This document shows positions 1 to 10,127 of a stretch of DNA of 64,000 nucleotides, in pieces. The notes under the pieces were generated by a model. The model was not told the origin of the DNA. It did no database searches and saw nothing but the letters and a program-made list of their open reading frames with translations. A program made the position numbers and the translations under genes. Each line of letters begins with the position of its first letter. Position 1 is the stretch's first letter. Origin of the DNA: Maribacter arcticus (lineage in GTDB: Bacteria > Bacteroidota > Bacteroidia > Flavobacteriales > Flavobacteriaceae); contig NZ_FUYL01000004.1 of the NCBI RefSeq assembly GCF_900167935.1, positions 200,256 through 264,255 of the forward strand, written 5' to 3'.

Positions 1-3000
1 CAGACTCCGACGGAGTACCGTCGTCCGTTACCGTGATATCGACTGCGTAAGGACTATTGTTGGCAGCACCAGTAGTAATGGTTCCGCTAATTAATCCCGT
101 TACCATATCTATCGAAAGTCCGGTCGGAAGATTGGTAGCCGAATAGGCCATACCATCGTCCTCTGTATCTGTAGCATCTATTTGTAACGAGACAACATCT
201 CCTACTAAACCATTTTGAACTCCTGGATTCGTCAACGTTGGAGCTTGATTAGCTGGTGTATTAACTGTAATAGTTAAAGTAGCAAGATTCGTTAGAACTC
301 CATCACTAACCGTTAACTCTACATCATATGTACCAGGTGTATTGAAGATATGTGTTGGATCCGCAATCATCTCATTTGGGGTCCCATCTTTAAAGTCCCA
401 CAAATAGTTTATCACCCCTGTATCATCAGTTGAATTACTTCCTGTGAAATTCACTGTCAATGGAGCATCACCTGTTATAACATCTGCCTCTAACACAGCT
501 ACTGGAGCTTGATTACCAGCTTCGCCAATATTCCAAACAAATTCAACTGTATTTGATTGAGAAGGGCTACAGTCGTCTGTTACTGTTACCTCTACATTAT
601 AAGGGCTATTATCCGCAGCACCATTGGTTCCACCTCCCTGAAGAGACTCAGCAGCGGCTAACAACTGAGTTGGGGTATAATTTTGATCTACTTTATGTAA
701 AGTCGCACGATCAATAAGATGACCATCAGATCTGGATGAAACTTCCATAGTATAAATACCTGGATTGTCAAATTGTACAAAAACTTTACGTGCATCATTA
801 TCACTGGTTTTTGTATTCCAATTCCATGCAATGGTGTTGGTATATACTTTTAACCAACCACCTGAAGAAGCACCCTGGACAATAGGTGTTTTTCCTACTC
901 CCACAGGATAAACAATACCTGTAGTTCCTGCATCATCTATAGCTCCATAAAAATCATCCGCATCGTTAAAACGTAGCCATGCATCATTATGCTCTGTAGT
1001 CGGGTCAGTAGCCGCAATGATTCCAATCTTATTGTACCATTGAAATCTATAAAGTCCTGGTGTCGTTATTTCAACCTGAGTAGTAATGGTACCATTACCT
1101 GGGCTACCAAAACTATCTACTGAATTAAAAAGATAGCTATCACCTGTAAAACCAGACGCAGAGGTTTGTTCAGACCAATTACTTCCATAAGTCAAACTCT
1201 CCATTTCTATAACTACCAGACCATTATTTTCCTGATACGCACCAGTTCCTGAACCACCATTAGAAACCGTTCCAGTAATTAAACCCGTGTTGGCATCAAT
1301 TGTTAAACCCGAAGGTAAGCCTGTAGCGCTGTATGTTTCATCTGTACAAGCCCCTGTTGCATTAATTTGAAGGGAAACAATATCACCTTCGTTATTATTT
1401 TGAGTTCCAGGATCAGTTACGTCCGGCACATCAATTGAATTGGATAAATTGATTTCCTTAGAAGAATTATTTCCATAATTAATGGTTAAAATAGCACTTC
1501 TATTAGCTCCAGTACCTGTGAGGGAAATTTCTATAGGATGTACAGTATTAGGATTTAACAATTGATTGGTTAACTCCCCTGATACTATATTAAAATCGCT
1601 GGCATTCGTACCAGAAATAATCATTGAAGTAATAAATACCCCAACGTTACCATTTTCTAAATTCAAATCAATGGATTCCGTTGCTCCATCAGCAATCAAC
1701 AAACCGCTTAATGAAGTAAGGTCGCTAGCTATACTTGGACTACCTACAGGTGCATCCTCACCATAAAACTCCATATTTTTTTGATTCCCTCCTCCTTGTA
1801 CTGGCGAACCGGCCAAGATAAATATGCCATTTCCAGAAACTATAGCCTGAGTACCATGTCTAGGTGAATTCAAACCAGGCAATGTACTCCATGATTGAGC
1901 TACTGGATCATACTCTTCAACGGTTGTTAAAGAAGGTCCAGCGATTTCACTTTCCCCACCAATGACCATTAATTTATCGTTAAAATTAACTGCAGAAGAT
2001 CCACCTCTTGATGTTGGAATATTCTGACCAGCTGGCAATGTGGTCCAACTTTGACTTACAAAATCGTATACATCAACCTCATCTATTGTTGGTGCAAATG
2101 TTCCTCCTGGTCCTCCTGAAAGTCTACCACCTGAAACATATAATTTATCGTTAATAACTACGGCAGCAAAGTGATCTCTTTGTCTTGGCGTATTGGTCAA
2201 GACTGTCCATACACCAGTTGCAGGGTCAAATTCATCAAAATATGAAACATAGCCTCCATTGTGTCCTAGAGTATTACCGGCAACAACATAAAACTTATTA
2301 TTGTACATAACCAATCCTGCTGACCCTCTTCTTCTATTGGCAGGTATTTGAGGACCTTGAATCCATTCTTCATTAGTTGGGTCAAATGCCCATACAAATT
2401 CAGCAGAGGTTTCGTTCGGGTAGGCATTATCCTTAAAGGAGCCTATTACCCAAATTAATCCTTGGTATTCCGTAGCTTGAAAATGATTAAATGCAAAAGG
2501 AGCTGAATCAACCAACGAGTTCCAAGTATTTGAATTATAATCATATATATCAATCGTTTTGGCGTTTTCCCTTCCACCCATTAGATAGAATTTATCACCT
2601 GCCTGAACAAATGAATTTTCATGTCTCGCCGTATACGTCTCATCTTCATTCTTATTGACCCAAGTTGAAGCCATAGTCCATGTAAATGAGGTACTTGCTG
2701 GAGCAGAACCCCGTTTATTCGCGGTAACTACTACTTTATGTACACCATTACTATTTGGTCCACCAATAGAAGCTGTTGCTTCAATTGTTCCGCTAATTTG
2801 ACCACTACTTGAATCTATACTAATACCGTCTGGTTGACCAGATATATAATAAATGATATCCTCACCAGGGTCACCACCAGAAGCAGAGGCATTGAAATTA
2901 ACTACTTCGTCTATGTCATTCGATTGATTGGCTATAGATGATATTGTTAAAGTAGGATTTGAAGAATCTACCTCTATAATTTCTATAGCACTAACTATAG

Positions 3001-6000
3001 GGTTTTCAGCAACTCCATGAAGAAATAGAATATTTATTTCACCATCATTAAGTCTCACTGGAAAAGAAAGCATACCCGCCGTCAAATGTCCGAACTCAGA
3101 AATTAAATCCAAATTATCTTTAACGATAACTCCTTCCAATGAAATATCAAATATTCTATCACCTATCTCATTTGCTGGCTCATAACTATTTCCTAAATAA
3201 AGATTTACGACATAATCTCCATTCTGCAAAGGAAATTTAAATTCCATCTCATTTCCTGTAGCAGCATCATAGCGTTCTCTTCCAAAAATTCCATCAAAAG
3301 TGGTTTTATCAATGTAAGCTGGTACAGTTGCATCTTTCTTATTGAACTCTAATGTAGAATTTATAGAAAATCCTGTATTTACAGAATACATACCTGATGT
3401 ATATGCCCCATTTGTATTATTAAACTTCCAATCTGTGGCATCGTCAGTAGCAGTAACCAAATCACCTCCTACATTTACTCTATATGTAATAGCATCAAAT
3501 ATGATCCAATTAAAAGTAATAACGACCGCATCATTAGTTAATCCATCCTCATCATCTACCGTAATGGTAACAGTATAAGGACTATTTAATTCAGCACCAA
3601 CTTCAGCAGTACCCCCTATTTGTCCATTAGTAGGTTCAATTACCAATCCTGGAGGAAGACCAACTGCTGTATAATTTTTATTATTGCCATCACCACCGAA
3701 AGCAATTACAGTTAAACTGCCGTCAAGTTGCTCACCAACAGGAGTTCTTTGATTTTCAATATCTGCCACATATATAGGTGTTTCAGAATCGGAAGCATCC
3801 AAAATTTCAATCCCGTTGATCATAGGGTTTTCAATAGCTCCATGGACAAAAGAAATATCAATAACACCATCGGTTACCTTAATAACATGACTTATTACAG
3901 CACCTACTTGATGCCCAAAAGTTCCTGATAGATCTATATCATTCAAAGCAGGATAAGTAATCCCTTCTAACTGAACATCAAACAAACGTTGTTCAGCAGC
4001 TGAAGTTCCTGACCAGCCGTTACCCATATAAAGTCTTACTTCATAATTGCCTTGTTGTGCCACCGGAAATGAATATGTAAGATTCGGTGCTCCTTTAGCA
4101 CTATCCGCTCTTTCGGTATTAAAAATGGAACTTGGTGTTGTAGAAGGAACAGTAGGACCACTATTTACTGTAAAGGCAAAAGATTGGTTACTTCCGGGAA
4201 CAGTAAGATAAGCGGAATTGTTTGTAGGAGTATCTTGCTCCCAATCAATATCGCCATCAATGGCCGCTATTTGCGGTCCACCCGCATTAATACGATATAA
4301 AACAATCGGTGAATCTGTAACATTAACTTCAAAAGTTTGCTCTACAATATTAGATTCTGCATCTGTAGCACGTATTGTAATATTTGATATTGCTGCTACA
4401 CCAGGATAAGATAAAGTTAACTCATTACCATTAATAACCGCACCTACATTCGTATTCGAATTATTTTCAACTGTATATATAAGATTGGAAACTCCATTAT
4501 TATCGTCAAAATAATTATCCAATTCAATTACCTCATCATTCGAATTAATATATCGATATAAATCTGGAATTTCGGTTACTATTGATGGTATATTGGTACT
4601 CACTTTGAGGTACTCCCAACTTCCTTCTAATTCTACACCGACCGTATTAGATGTACCAATAAATCCTACAGCCAAATCGGTATTCGCATCTTGTATTGCG
4701 ACTAAAGTATTCCCAGTAGCTGTAATGGTACCTAATGTTTGCCGTACCCCATCTTCAATTTTGTAATCGAATTGTAAAACCCCCGTTATAGGATTAACCA
4801 CTATATAAAGATATAAATTCGAACTTGGTCTATCTATTTCAGGTAATGGTAAGAAAAGAGCGTTCGCAGTATCAAGAACATCATTTACTTCTTGTATTAC
4901 AGATAGTCCATTTTGGGTAATAACAAATTGCACAAAATTATCCTGAAAACCTGTTCCTAAGAAAATACCTAACTCACCGCCAATTGCATTAGAATTACCG
5001 TAAAGTTGCAGATTACTATCAAAGTTTTTCATCCAAGCCTCCACAGTAAAATCACCAGTAGTTTCACTTACCTGTACCCCCATCTGATAAGCTTTTTCCT
5101 GATCATTAGAAGTTCCTTTAGCTGTACCCCATCGCATATGTGAAGTCATAATTCCTGGTGCCCCTCCGAGAACATCATTAATATTGGGTTCATTGGGATT
5201 ATAAGGATCTCCTTCTTCGGCCCGTCTATCAATCCAATCCAACCAATTGGGACCCGTATCCCCATTATTCATAAGACCAGTCATACCCAAACCAAAAATT
5301 CCTCCAATACCCTGTTGACTATTAAGTAAATCATTTTGTATTGGCAGCATGAAGGCATCGCTTCCACCAGTATCAGGATTTCCTAACTGAAAAGGATCTT
5401 CGCTATCCAGTATCCCATCATTGTCATCATCTGGATCATTAAGATTAGAAACAAAAGGAGCTCCTGCAGATTTATCAAAATCATCGGGTTGAGACCCTCC
5501 ATTACAGGGATCAGTACCATTATCAACTTCATCTTGATTTGTATATCCATCACTATCATAATCAGCTAAAGCTTCATAAAGAGGGTCATTGGGGTCAATA
5601 CAATTTACCGCATCCGCAGGTTCTATAACAACTAATTTACCGTTTAAGGTACCAGTCCAAATCGTTCCTGGAAAAATATCACTTCCACCTTGAGCGGTTA
5701 AACCTAATACATTACCTCCTATTCCTGTTATAAATGTGCTTGATAAGGTTTCAAGGCTACCATCTGGCTGTAACTCAACCCTTCTCACAACTCCAGTATT
5801 TACACCAGCTAATAAATCGCCTTCCATAGCACCTTCAAAATTGCTAGCTGAATATTCTACAATAGCATTTGTATTAGTTCCCCAACCTGTAATTATCGCA
5901 TCATCATCACCCTCAGGATTAGGTAATCCTGGTCCTCGCCAATCTCCTTCGACAGGATTAGCTAAATTTATAGGAACTGGTGGCCAATCTGCCGGAAGTG

Positions 6001-7315
6001 CTTCTGCCACATTTGCAGTGGTATTTGGATCAGTACCATCTGCATTAGGATCATAAATTTTAGTTCTAAAAACTGCTGTCGTACCGTTATCAGTATACAG
6101 TCCCGCACTTATAGGGTTCGCTCTAATAGGATTAGGGTGTCCTCCATAATAAGACCCAAATGTATAATTTTGAACATTGGTTGTTATGAGCTCCAAGTGG
6201 TCAAGATTATTTATATACTCACCATCGGGAGCAGGGTTACTAATACCTCCTCCTCCAGTTTCGTTTGGATCATAGTCATTGTTTACAAAAGGGGTACCTT
6301 CGTTTATAGGGAATCCACCCCAGCCCACATTGGCCCCATTATCCGTTACATACACCGCTCCAGATTGAGTAATCACTAAATCATATGCATTTCGATATCC
6401 TGGAGAAAAAATTTGAACAGGTCCGCCAATAACTAATTTAGCTTGGTTTAGTCCGTCATTTCCACCAAACGGATCATTTACATCCACCCCATCGTAATTT
6501 GGATTATTAGGATCTGTAATTCCATTAACATTATTTCGTGTAGGATCGTCAACAGTAGGTAAATCATATATATAACTTCTACCAGCATCATTGGAAATAG
6601 GTAAGGCTTCCAATGCTGTTAAATTAATAGATAGTACCGCACCAGAAAGAGCATATTCAGTTATAAATGCAAAGTTATTAGAAGGCCCTCCTCCATTTGT
6701 ATGTCCGCCCTGAGCAACCAATAAATAATCGATTCCACCAATAGTGGTAAACTGAATGCCATTTGTAGCATGATTTTCTTCAGACCTTGGTAATCCACGT
6801 ACTATATCTACAACAGACCAAACTGACCCAGTTTTAGTAAAGCGAGTTATGATTCCTGAATTCGTATCTAAATTAGTATCTCCTTTATTAACATTACCTC
6901 CAATACGAATATCACTAGAAGAAACATAAATTATAGGTTCCTGAGGCGTACCAACTACCTTTATCCCTGTAGTCTCCCTTTGGGTTGAGCTATTAAGCGA
7001 ACCATCGTCATTATGGTTTTGAATATTGGCAAGTGAATTCAAAATTTCCATATCCATTACGATATAATTGTTGGCGGCTACCTTCTCTACTGTTAAAACT
7101 TTTATAGCACCTGTATATTCAGCGACATATAGCCTTCCATCAGGACCAAATTCTAATGCAGTTATTCCAGATTGAAAGGAAGCAAAACCATTAAGATTCA
7201 AATTACTCTGCCCAAAATTAATTTGAGCATTTAAATGGCTAATTCCCAAAACACTAAACAAAAGGGTAGTGACAAGTGAAATAAATGAAAATGATTTTAG
7301 GCATTTATGTTTCAT
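1..7315 (-). CDS. Giant secreted multidomain protein (sugar-dehydrogenase-like propeller, malectin, Kelch, PKD), 3' end outside window
   Basis: The reading frame starts at the ATG at 7315 and stays open to base 1, so at least 2,400 residues are encoded and the C-terminus is missing. It begins with a signal peptide ending near LNAQ. In order I see: a beta-propeller like glucose/sorbosone dehydrogenases (about residues 35-560, with FGPDGRLYVAEYTG); calcium-binding Asp-rich repeats (DYDSDGYTNQDE); a LamG-like jelly roll; two malectin-like domains (YRINAGG, YRVNVGG; about 4310-3790 and 3500-2980); putative Ig (He_PIG) domains; Kelch repeats (about 2670-1780); a choice-of-anchor-type domain; a carbohydrate-binding-like module (about 1230-650); a PKD domain (NYLWDFKDGTP); and another He_PIG repeat at the edge. 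It is probably a cell-surface protein exported by T9SS, but the sorting domain would lie outside the window. Glycan binding is inferred from the domains; catalytic activity of the propeller is unproven. Confidence 0.85.
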   Translation of the reverse strand, partial: MKHKCLKSFSFISLVTTLLFSVLGISHLNAQINFGQSNLNLNGFASFQSGITALEFGPDGRLYVAEYTGAIKVLTVEKVAANNYIVMDMEILNSLANIQNHNDDGSLNSSTQRETTGIKVVGTPQEPIIYVSSSDIRIGGNVNKGDTNLDTNSGIITRFTKTGSVWSVVDIVRGLPRSEENHATNGIQFTTIGGIDYLLVAQGGHTNGGGPSNNFAFITEYALSGAVLSINLTALEALPISNDAGRSYIYDLPTVDDPTRNNVNGITDPNNPNYDGVDVNDPFGGNDGLNQAKLVIGGPVQIFSPGYRNAYDLVITQSGAVYVTDNGANVGWGGFPINEGTPFVNNDYDPNETGGGGISNPAPDGEYINNLDHLELITTNVQNYTFGSYYGGHPNPIRANPISAGLYTDNGTTAVFRTKIYDPNADGTDPNTTANVAEALPADWPPVPINLANPVEGDWRGPGLPNPEGDDDAIITGWGTNTNAIVEYSASNFEGAMEGDLLAGVNTGVVRRVELQPDGSLETLSSTFITGIGGNVLGLTAQGGSDIFPGTIWTGTLNGKLVVIEPADAVNCIDPNDPLYEALADYDSDGYTNQDEVDNGTDPCNGGSQPDDFDKSAGAPFVSNLNDPDDDNDGILDSEDPFQLGNPDTGGSDAFMLPIQNDLLNSQQGIGGIFGLGMTGLMNNGDTGPNWLDWIDRRAEEGDPYNPNEPNINDVLGGAPGIMTSHMRWGTAKGTSNDQEKAYQMGVQVSETTGDFTVEAWMKNFDSNLQLYGNSNAIGGELGIFLGTGFQDNFVQFVITQNGLSVIQEVNDVLDTANALFLPLPEIDRPSSNLYLYIVVNPITGVLQFDYKIEDGVRQTLGTITATGNTLVAIQDANTDLAVGFIGTSNTVGVELEGSWEYLKVSTNIPSIVTEIPDLYRYINSNDEVIELDNYFDDNNGVSNLIYTVENNSNTNVGAVINGNELTLSYPGVAAISNITIRATDAESNIVEQTFEVNVTDSPIVLYRINAGGPQIAAIDGDIDWEQDTPTNNSAYLTVPGSNQSFAFTVNSGPTVPSTTPSSIFNTERADSAKGAPNLTYSFPVAQQGNYEVRLYMGNGWSGTSAAEQRLFDVQLEGITYPALNDIDLSGTFGHQVGAVISHVIKVTDGVIDISFVHGAIENPMINGIEILDASDSETPIYVADIENQRTPVGEQLDGSLTVIAFGGDGNNKNYTAVGLPPGLVIEPTNGQIGGTAEVGAELNSPYTVTITVDDEDGLTNDAVVITFNWIIFDAITYRVNVGGDLVTATDDATDWKFNNTNGAYTSGMYSVNTGFSINSTLEFNKKDATVPAYIDKTTFDGIFGRERYDAATGNEMEFKFPLQNGDYVVNLYLGNSYEPANEIGDRIFDISLEGVIVKDNLDLISEFGHLTAGMLSFPVRLNDGEINILFLHGVAENPIVSAIEIIEVDSSNPTLTISSIANQSNDIDEVVNFNASASGGDPGEDIIYYISGQPDGISIDSSSGQISGTIEATASIGGPNSNGVHKVVVTANKRGSAPASTSFTWTMASTWVNKNEDETYTARHENSFVQAGDKFYLMGGRENAKTIDIYDYNSNTWNSLVDSAPFAFNHFQATEYQGLIWVIGSFKDNAYPNETSAEFVWAFDPTNEEWIQGPQIPANRRRGSAGLVMYNNKFYVVAGNTLGHNGGYVSYFDEFDPATGVWTVLTNTPRQRDHFAAVVINDKLYVSGGRLSGGPGGTFAPTIDEVDVYDFVSQSWTTLPAGQNIPTSRGGSSAVNFNDKLMVIGGESEIAGPSLTTVEEYDPVAQSWSTLPGLNSPRHGTQAIVSGNGIFILAGSPVQGGGNQKNMEFYGEDAPVGSPSIASDLTSLSGLLIADGATESIDLNLENGNVGVFITSMIISGTNASDFNIVSGELTNQLLNPNTVHPIEISLTGTGANRSAILTINYGNNSSKEINLSNSIDVPDVTDPGTQNNNEGDIVSLQINATGACTDETYSATGLPSGLTIDANTGLITGTVSNGGSGTGAYQENNGLVVIEMESLTYGSNWSEQTSASGFTGDSYLFNSVDSFGSPGNGTITTQVEITTPGLYRFQWYNKIGIIAATDPTTEHNDAWLRFNDADDFYGAIDDAGTTGIVYPVGVGKTPIVQGASSGGWLKVYTNTIAWNWNTKTSDNDARKVFVQFDNPGIYTMEVSSRSDGHLIDRATLHKVDQNYTPTQLLAAAESLQGGGTNGAADNSPYNVEVTVTDDCSPSQSNTVEFVWNIGEAGNQAPVAVLEADVITGDAPLTVNFTGSNSTDDTGVINYLWDFKDGTPNEMIADPTHIFNTPGTYDVELTVSDGVLTNLATLTITVNTPANQAPTLTNPGVQNGLVGDVVSLQIDATDTEDDGMAYSATNLPTGLSIDMVTGLISGTITTGAANNSPYAVDITVTDDGTPSES

Positions 7316-7376
7316 ATTCTATAGAATAAAGTGATGCTAATATGTAACCGATTTTCACGGTCATTTAATTTTAAAA

Positions 7377-7384
7377 CAAATATA
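7377..7384 (-). promoter_or_regulatory. Bacteroidota -7 element for the giant secreted protein gene
   Basis: Read on the minus strand this is TATATTTG, an exact match to the Bacteroidota -7 consensus TAnnTTTG, about 60 bases upstream of the ATG at 7315. I see no convincing -33 TTTG partner. Confidence 0.5.
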
Positions 7385-7626
7385 ATCGAATAACACTTTG
7401 AAAAAATATTACCCTTCTTATATTCGTTTAAACCTTAATGTTACTCGATAAAATACAGATATAAAAAACACACGAAATAGTAGGAAAAAAGCTATAAACC
7501 AGAAATAGGATATAAAGAAACACCAAACGTCCTATAAAATCAAAAGTAAAAGGAAGCTAAACAAATGGAAAACAGAAAGTTAAAAGGCTACAACTTACTT
7601 ATACTATTTCCTTAATTTATACGCAT

Positions 7627-7653
7627 AAAAAAAGCCGCAAGACGGCTTTTTTT
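7627..7653 (-). terminator. Rho-independent terminator after the wzc-like gene
   Basis: Perfect 11-bp inverted repeat (A7 + GCCG, 5-base loop CAAGA, CGGC + T7). The A and T tracts make it able to work in both directions; it lies about 70 bases past the Wzc stop codon and closes the export operon. Confidence 0.85.
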
Positions 7654-7720
7654 ATTAATATATTTTGAAAATACAAGCAAAATTAACTGTGCTTTAAATT
7701 ATAATTATTACTAAAGACTT

Positions 7721-10087
7721 TTAGAATTTCCACCATTTTTTAGCATTTTTACCATACCCATAACCATATTTACCACCGTAGCCTAAGCTATCTAAACTTA
7801 CATCGTTTACTACGAAGGAAACTCCTTTCAATTTACCTTCATCACGTAAATTCAATGGGAATTTAACGGCAGTTTCATCAGTAACACCAGCTCTTGTTAC
7901 ATAAATAATATGATTAGCATAAGGTGCAATTAATAATGTATCACTTACCACCATCATTGGAGCTGTATCTACAATGACATAATCGTACATTTCAGAAACT
8001 TCTTTCAGCAATTCTTCTACCTTAGAACTCATTAATAGTTCTGCAGGGTTTGGTGGTATCTTTCCTGAATAAATGACATCTATAGTATTATTATGTACCA
8101 ACATTGGCCTAATAATATCCTTAACACCAATAGTATCATCTAATAGGTATTCTGTTAAACCTGCATCCTTATTTCTAGTAGCAGTTTTAAGCTTATCTAC
8201 AGAATCCCCTGAAAAGAAAGAATATAATTTAGGGTTTCTAATATCTGCACCAACCAATAACACTTTTTTATCTGTACTTGCCAATATCATCGATAGATTA
8301 GAAGAAACAAATGTTTTACCTTCTCCTGGAGTACTTGAGGTAATATAAATAATATTGTTCTTGTTTTTATCAGAGGCGTGTTTAGTCTTGATTAAAAAGT
8401 CCAAATTTGCACGAATAATTCTTAAAGCTTCCGCTAATACAGATCGATCATCATTAATAATTATTTTACTATCCTTTTTAGCAAGTCTAGGCAATTCACC
8501 TAAGACAGGAATATCTTTGGTATATTTCTCTAAACTATGTTTATTATGAATTTTAGTATCTAATTGATCTTTAACATAAATTACACCAAATGGTAACAAC
8601 AAACCTAGTATTAGGGCCGCTAAATAAGTTATTGCTTTTTTAGGTTTTACTGGCGTAGGACTAGAAACATACGCAGTATCTATAACATTAGACTTTGGAG
8701 ACGCTGAAGCAAATGCAATTTGTGATTCCTCCCTCTTCTGTAAAAGATACAAATACAGTGATTCTGTCGTTTCTTGCTTACGGGTAATATTACGCAATTC
8801 TCGCTGATTTTCAGGTGCGGAATAAATAGTCCCTTGAATTCGCCCTAATTGACTCTGCAAAGTACTCACGTTCATACCAACATTACGTTCTAATGAATTT
8901 AAGCTAGATTGCATAGTATTTTTTATTCCATCTAATTGCTGATCAAGATTAACAATCATAGGGTTTTGCTCATTCGAACTCTTTAAAAGTCTCTTTCTTT
9001 CAGCTACTAATGCATTATACTGAACAGTTGCCTGGCTAAGGGCTCCACTACCAACATCTACAACAGGCATTTGATCATACCCTGTTTCACTAGCAACATA
9101 ATCTTTTAATCCACTAACCATTTGCAGCTGCACCTTTGCATTCTCTAAATTCGAGCGACTGCTAGCACTAACCTGAACGGCAGCACCAACTTCAATACCT
9201 GAACCAGTCATTCCTTTTTCAGTCAATAATTCTTGGGCATCTTTATCAACATTAGTTAAGGTGCCAGAAATTAATTGAATTCGGTTGTTAATAAAGTCAG
9301 AAGTAGTGTCTGCAATACGTCGTTTTTCTTCAATGGCATTTCTATTATAAATTTCAATTAATTTATCTATAATATCTTTTGCCTTTTTGGGTATGGCACT
9401 AGTCATAGAAACATCTAAAATATTTGAAAATTCAGCAGTTACCGAAATATTAACAGCCGACTTAAAAGCACGTGCTACCTTTTCGACAGGACTAAGAGAG
9501 ACCTGATATCTTTTACCAATTAAAGCCTTAGGATCCTTTACATTTGGAGTAATTACCATATCTCCTACAGGAGTTGAAATACCATTACCGTATGAATATA
9601 TTTTAGACGGAACATTTTCGTTTTCAGTAAATCCAAAAGTATTATCTGAAGAAAATTCAATAAAAAAACTATAATTGGCGTTAGCTATAGTTGAATCTGC
9701 TGCAATAAAATTTATTTTAACAGGCGGATTAGTATACACTTCAGAATTAATAATATTACCTAAAGCTATGATACGAACATTAGCACCCAATTCCTTGACT
9801 ACTTCTATAAAATTAGATCTCGAGCCTAAAATTTCAATTTCATCTTCTACTTGTTTTGATGAACCTCCAAAAACATTAAGATCCTGAAAAACACTCATTT
9901 CATTACCAGCGTTTTTCTCTTGAACTATTTGAATTTGCGATTTTACAGCATATTCAGGAGTAGTATATCTAATATTAACGTATGCAATTATTAATGCCAC
10001 AAGACCACATAACACAAACCATTTCCAATGCTTTGCGTAGGTAGAAATTACATTTTTTATATCTTCTTTTTTATCTGAAAAACTCAT
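7721..10087 (-). CDS. wzc: Wzc-like polysaccharide co-polymerase / BY-type tyrosine autokinase
   Basis: Inner-membrane protein that controls chain length and export of Wzx/Wzy-type polysaccharides with its outer-membrane partner Wza. The 788 residues show an N-terminal Wzz domain with a membrane segment (about 23-40), a long periplasmic coiled-coil region, a second membrane segment (about 485-504) after a Pro-rich stretch, and a cytoplasmic kinase with Walker A TPGEGKT (586-592), Walker A' LVGADIR (611-617) and Walker B VIVDTAP (704-710). The tail carries Tyr 770, 774, 776 and 778 as likely autophosphorylation sites. The first Asp of the usual Walker A' hhhDxDxR is Gly here; I believe this is common in Bacteroidota homologues. 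It follows the Wza-like gene after 40 bases, so the two are probably co-transcribed. Confidence 0.93.
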   Translation of the reverse strand: MSFSDKKEDIKNVISTYAKHWKWFVLCGLVALIIAYVNIRYTTPEYAVKSQIQIVQEKNAGNEMSVFQDLNVFGGSSKQVEDEIEILGSRSNFIEVVKELGANVRIIALGNIINSEVYTNPPVKINFIAADSTIANANYSFFIEFSSDNTFGFTENENVPSKIYSYGNGISTPVGDMVITPNVKDPKALIGKRYQVSLSPVEKVARAFKSAVNISVTAEFSNILDVSMTSAIPKKAKDIIDKLIEIYNRNAIEEKRRIADTTSDFINNRIQLISGTLTNVDKDAQELLTEKGMTGSGIEVGAAVQVSASSRSNLENAKVQLQMVSGLKDYVASETGYDQMPVVDVGSGALSQATVQYNALVAERKRLLKSSNEQNPMIVNLDQQLDGIKNTMQSSLNSLERNVGMNVSTLQSQLGRIQGTIYSAPENQRELRNITRKQETTESLYLYLLQKREESQIAFASASPKSNVIDTAYVSSPTPVKPKKAITYLAALILGLLLPFGVIYVKDQLDTKIHNKHSLEKYTKDIPVLGELPRLAKKDSKIIINDDRSVLAEALRIIRANLDFLIKTKHASDKNKNNIIYITSSTPGEGKTFVSSNLSMILASTDKKVLLVGADIRNPKLYSFFSGDSVDKLKTATRNKDAGLTEYLLDDTIGVKDIIRPMLVHNNTIDVIYSGKIPPNPAELLMSSKVEELLKEVSEMYDYVIVDTAPMMVVSDTLLIAPYANHIIYVTRAGVTDETAVKFPLNLRDEGKLKGVSFVVNDVSLDSLGYGGKYGYGYGKNAKKWWKF

Positions 10088-10127
10088 AGCATGCTATTGA
10101 AGTGGGTAAGTGAAATTTCTCTAATCT

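Larger units (their letters stand above)
7316..7720. other. Intergenic region with promoter and terminator
   Basis: AT-rich spacer between two minus-strand genes. It holds the -7 element of the giant gene and the terminator behind the Wzc gene; I see no other coding or RNA signal. Confidence 0.6.
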
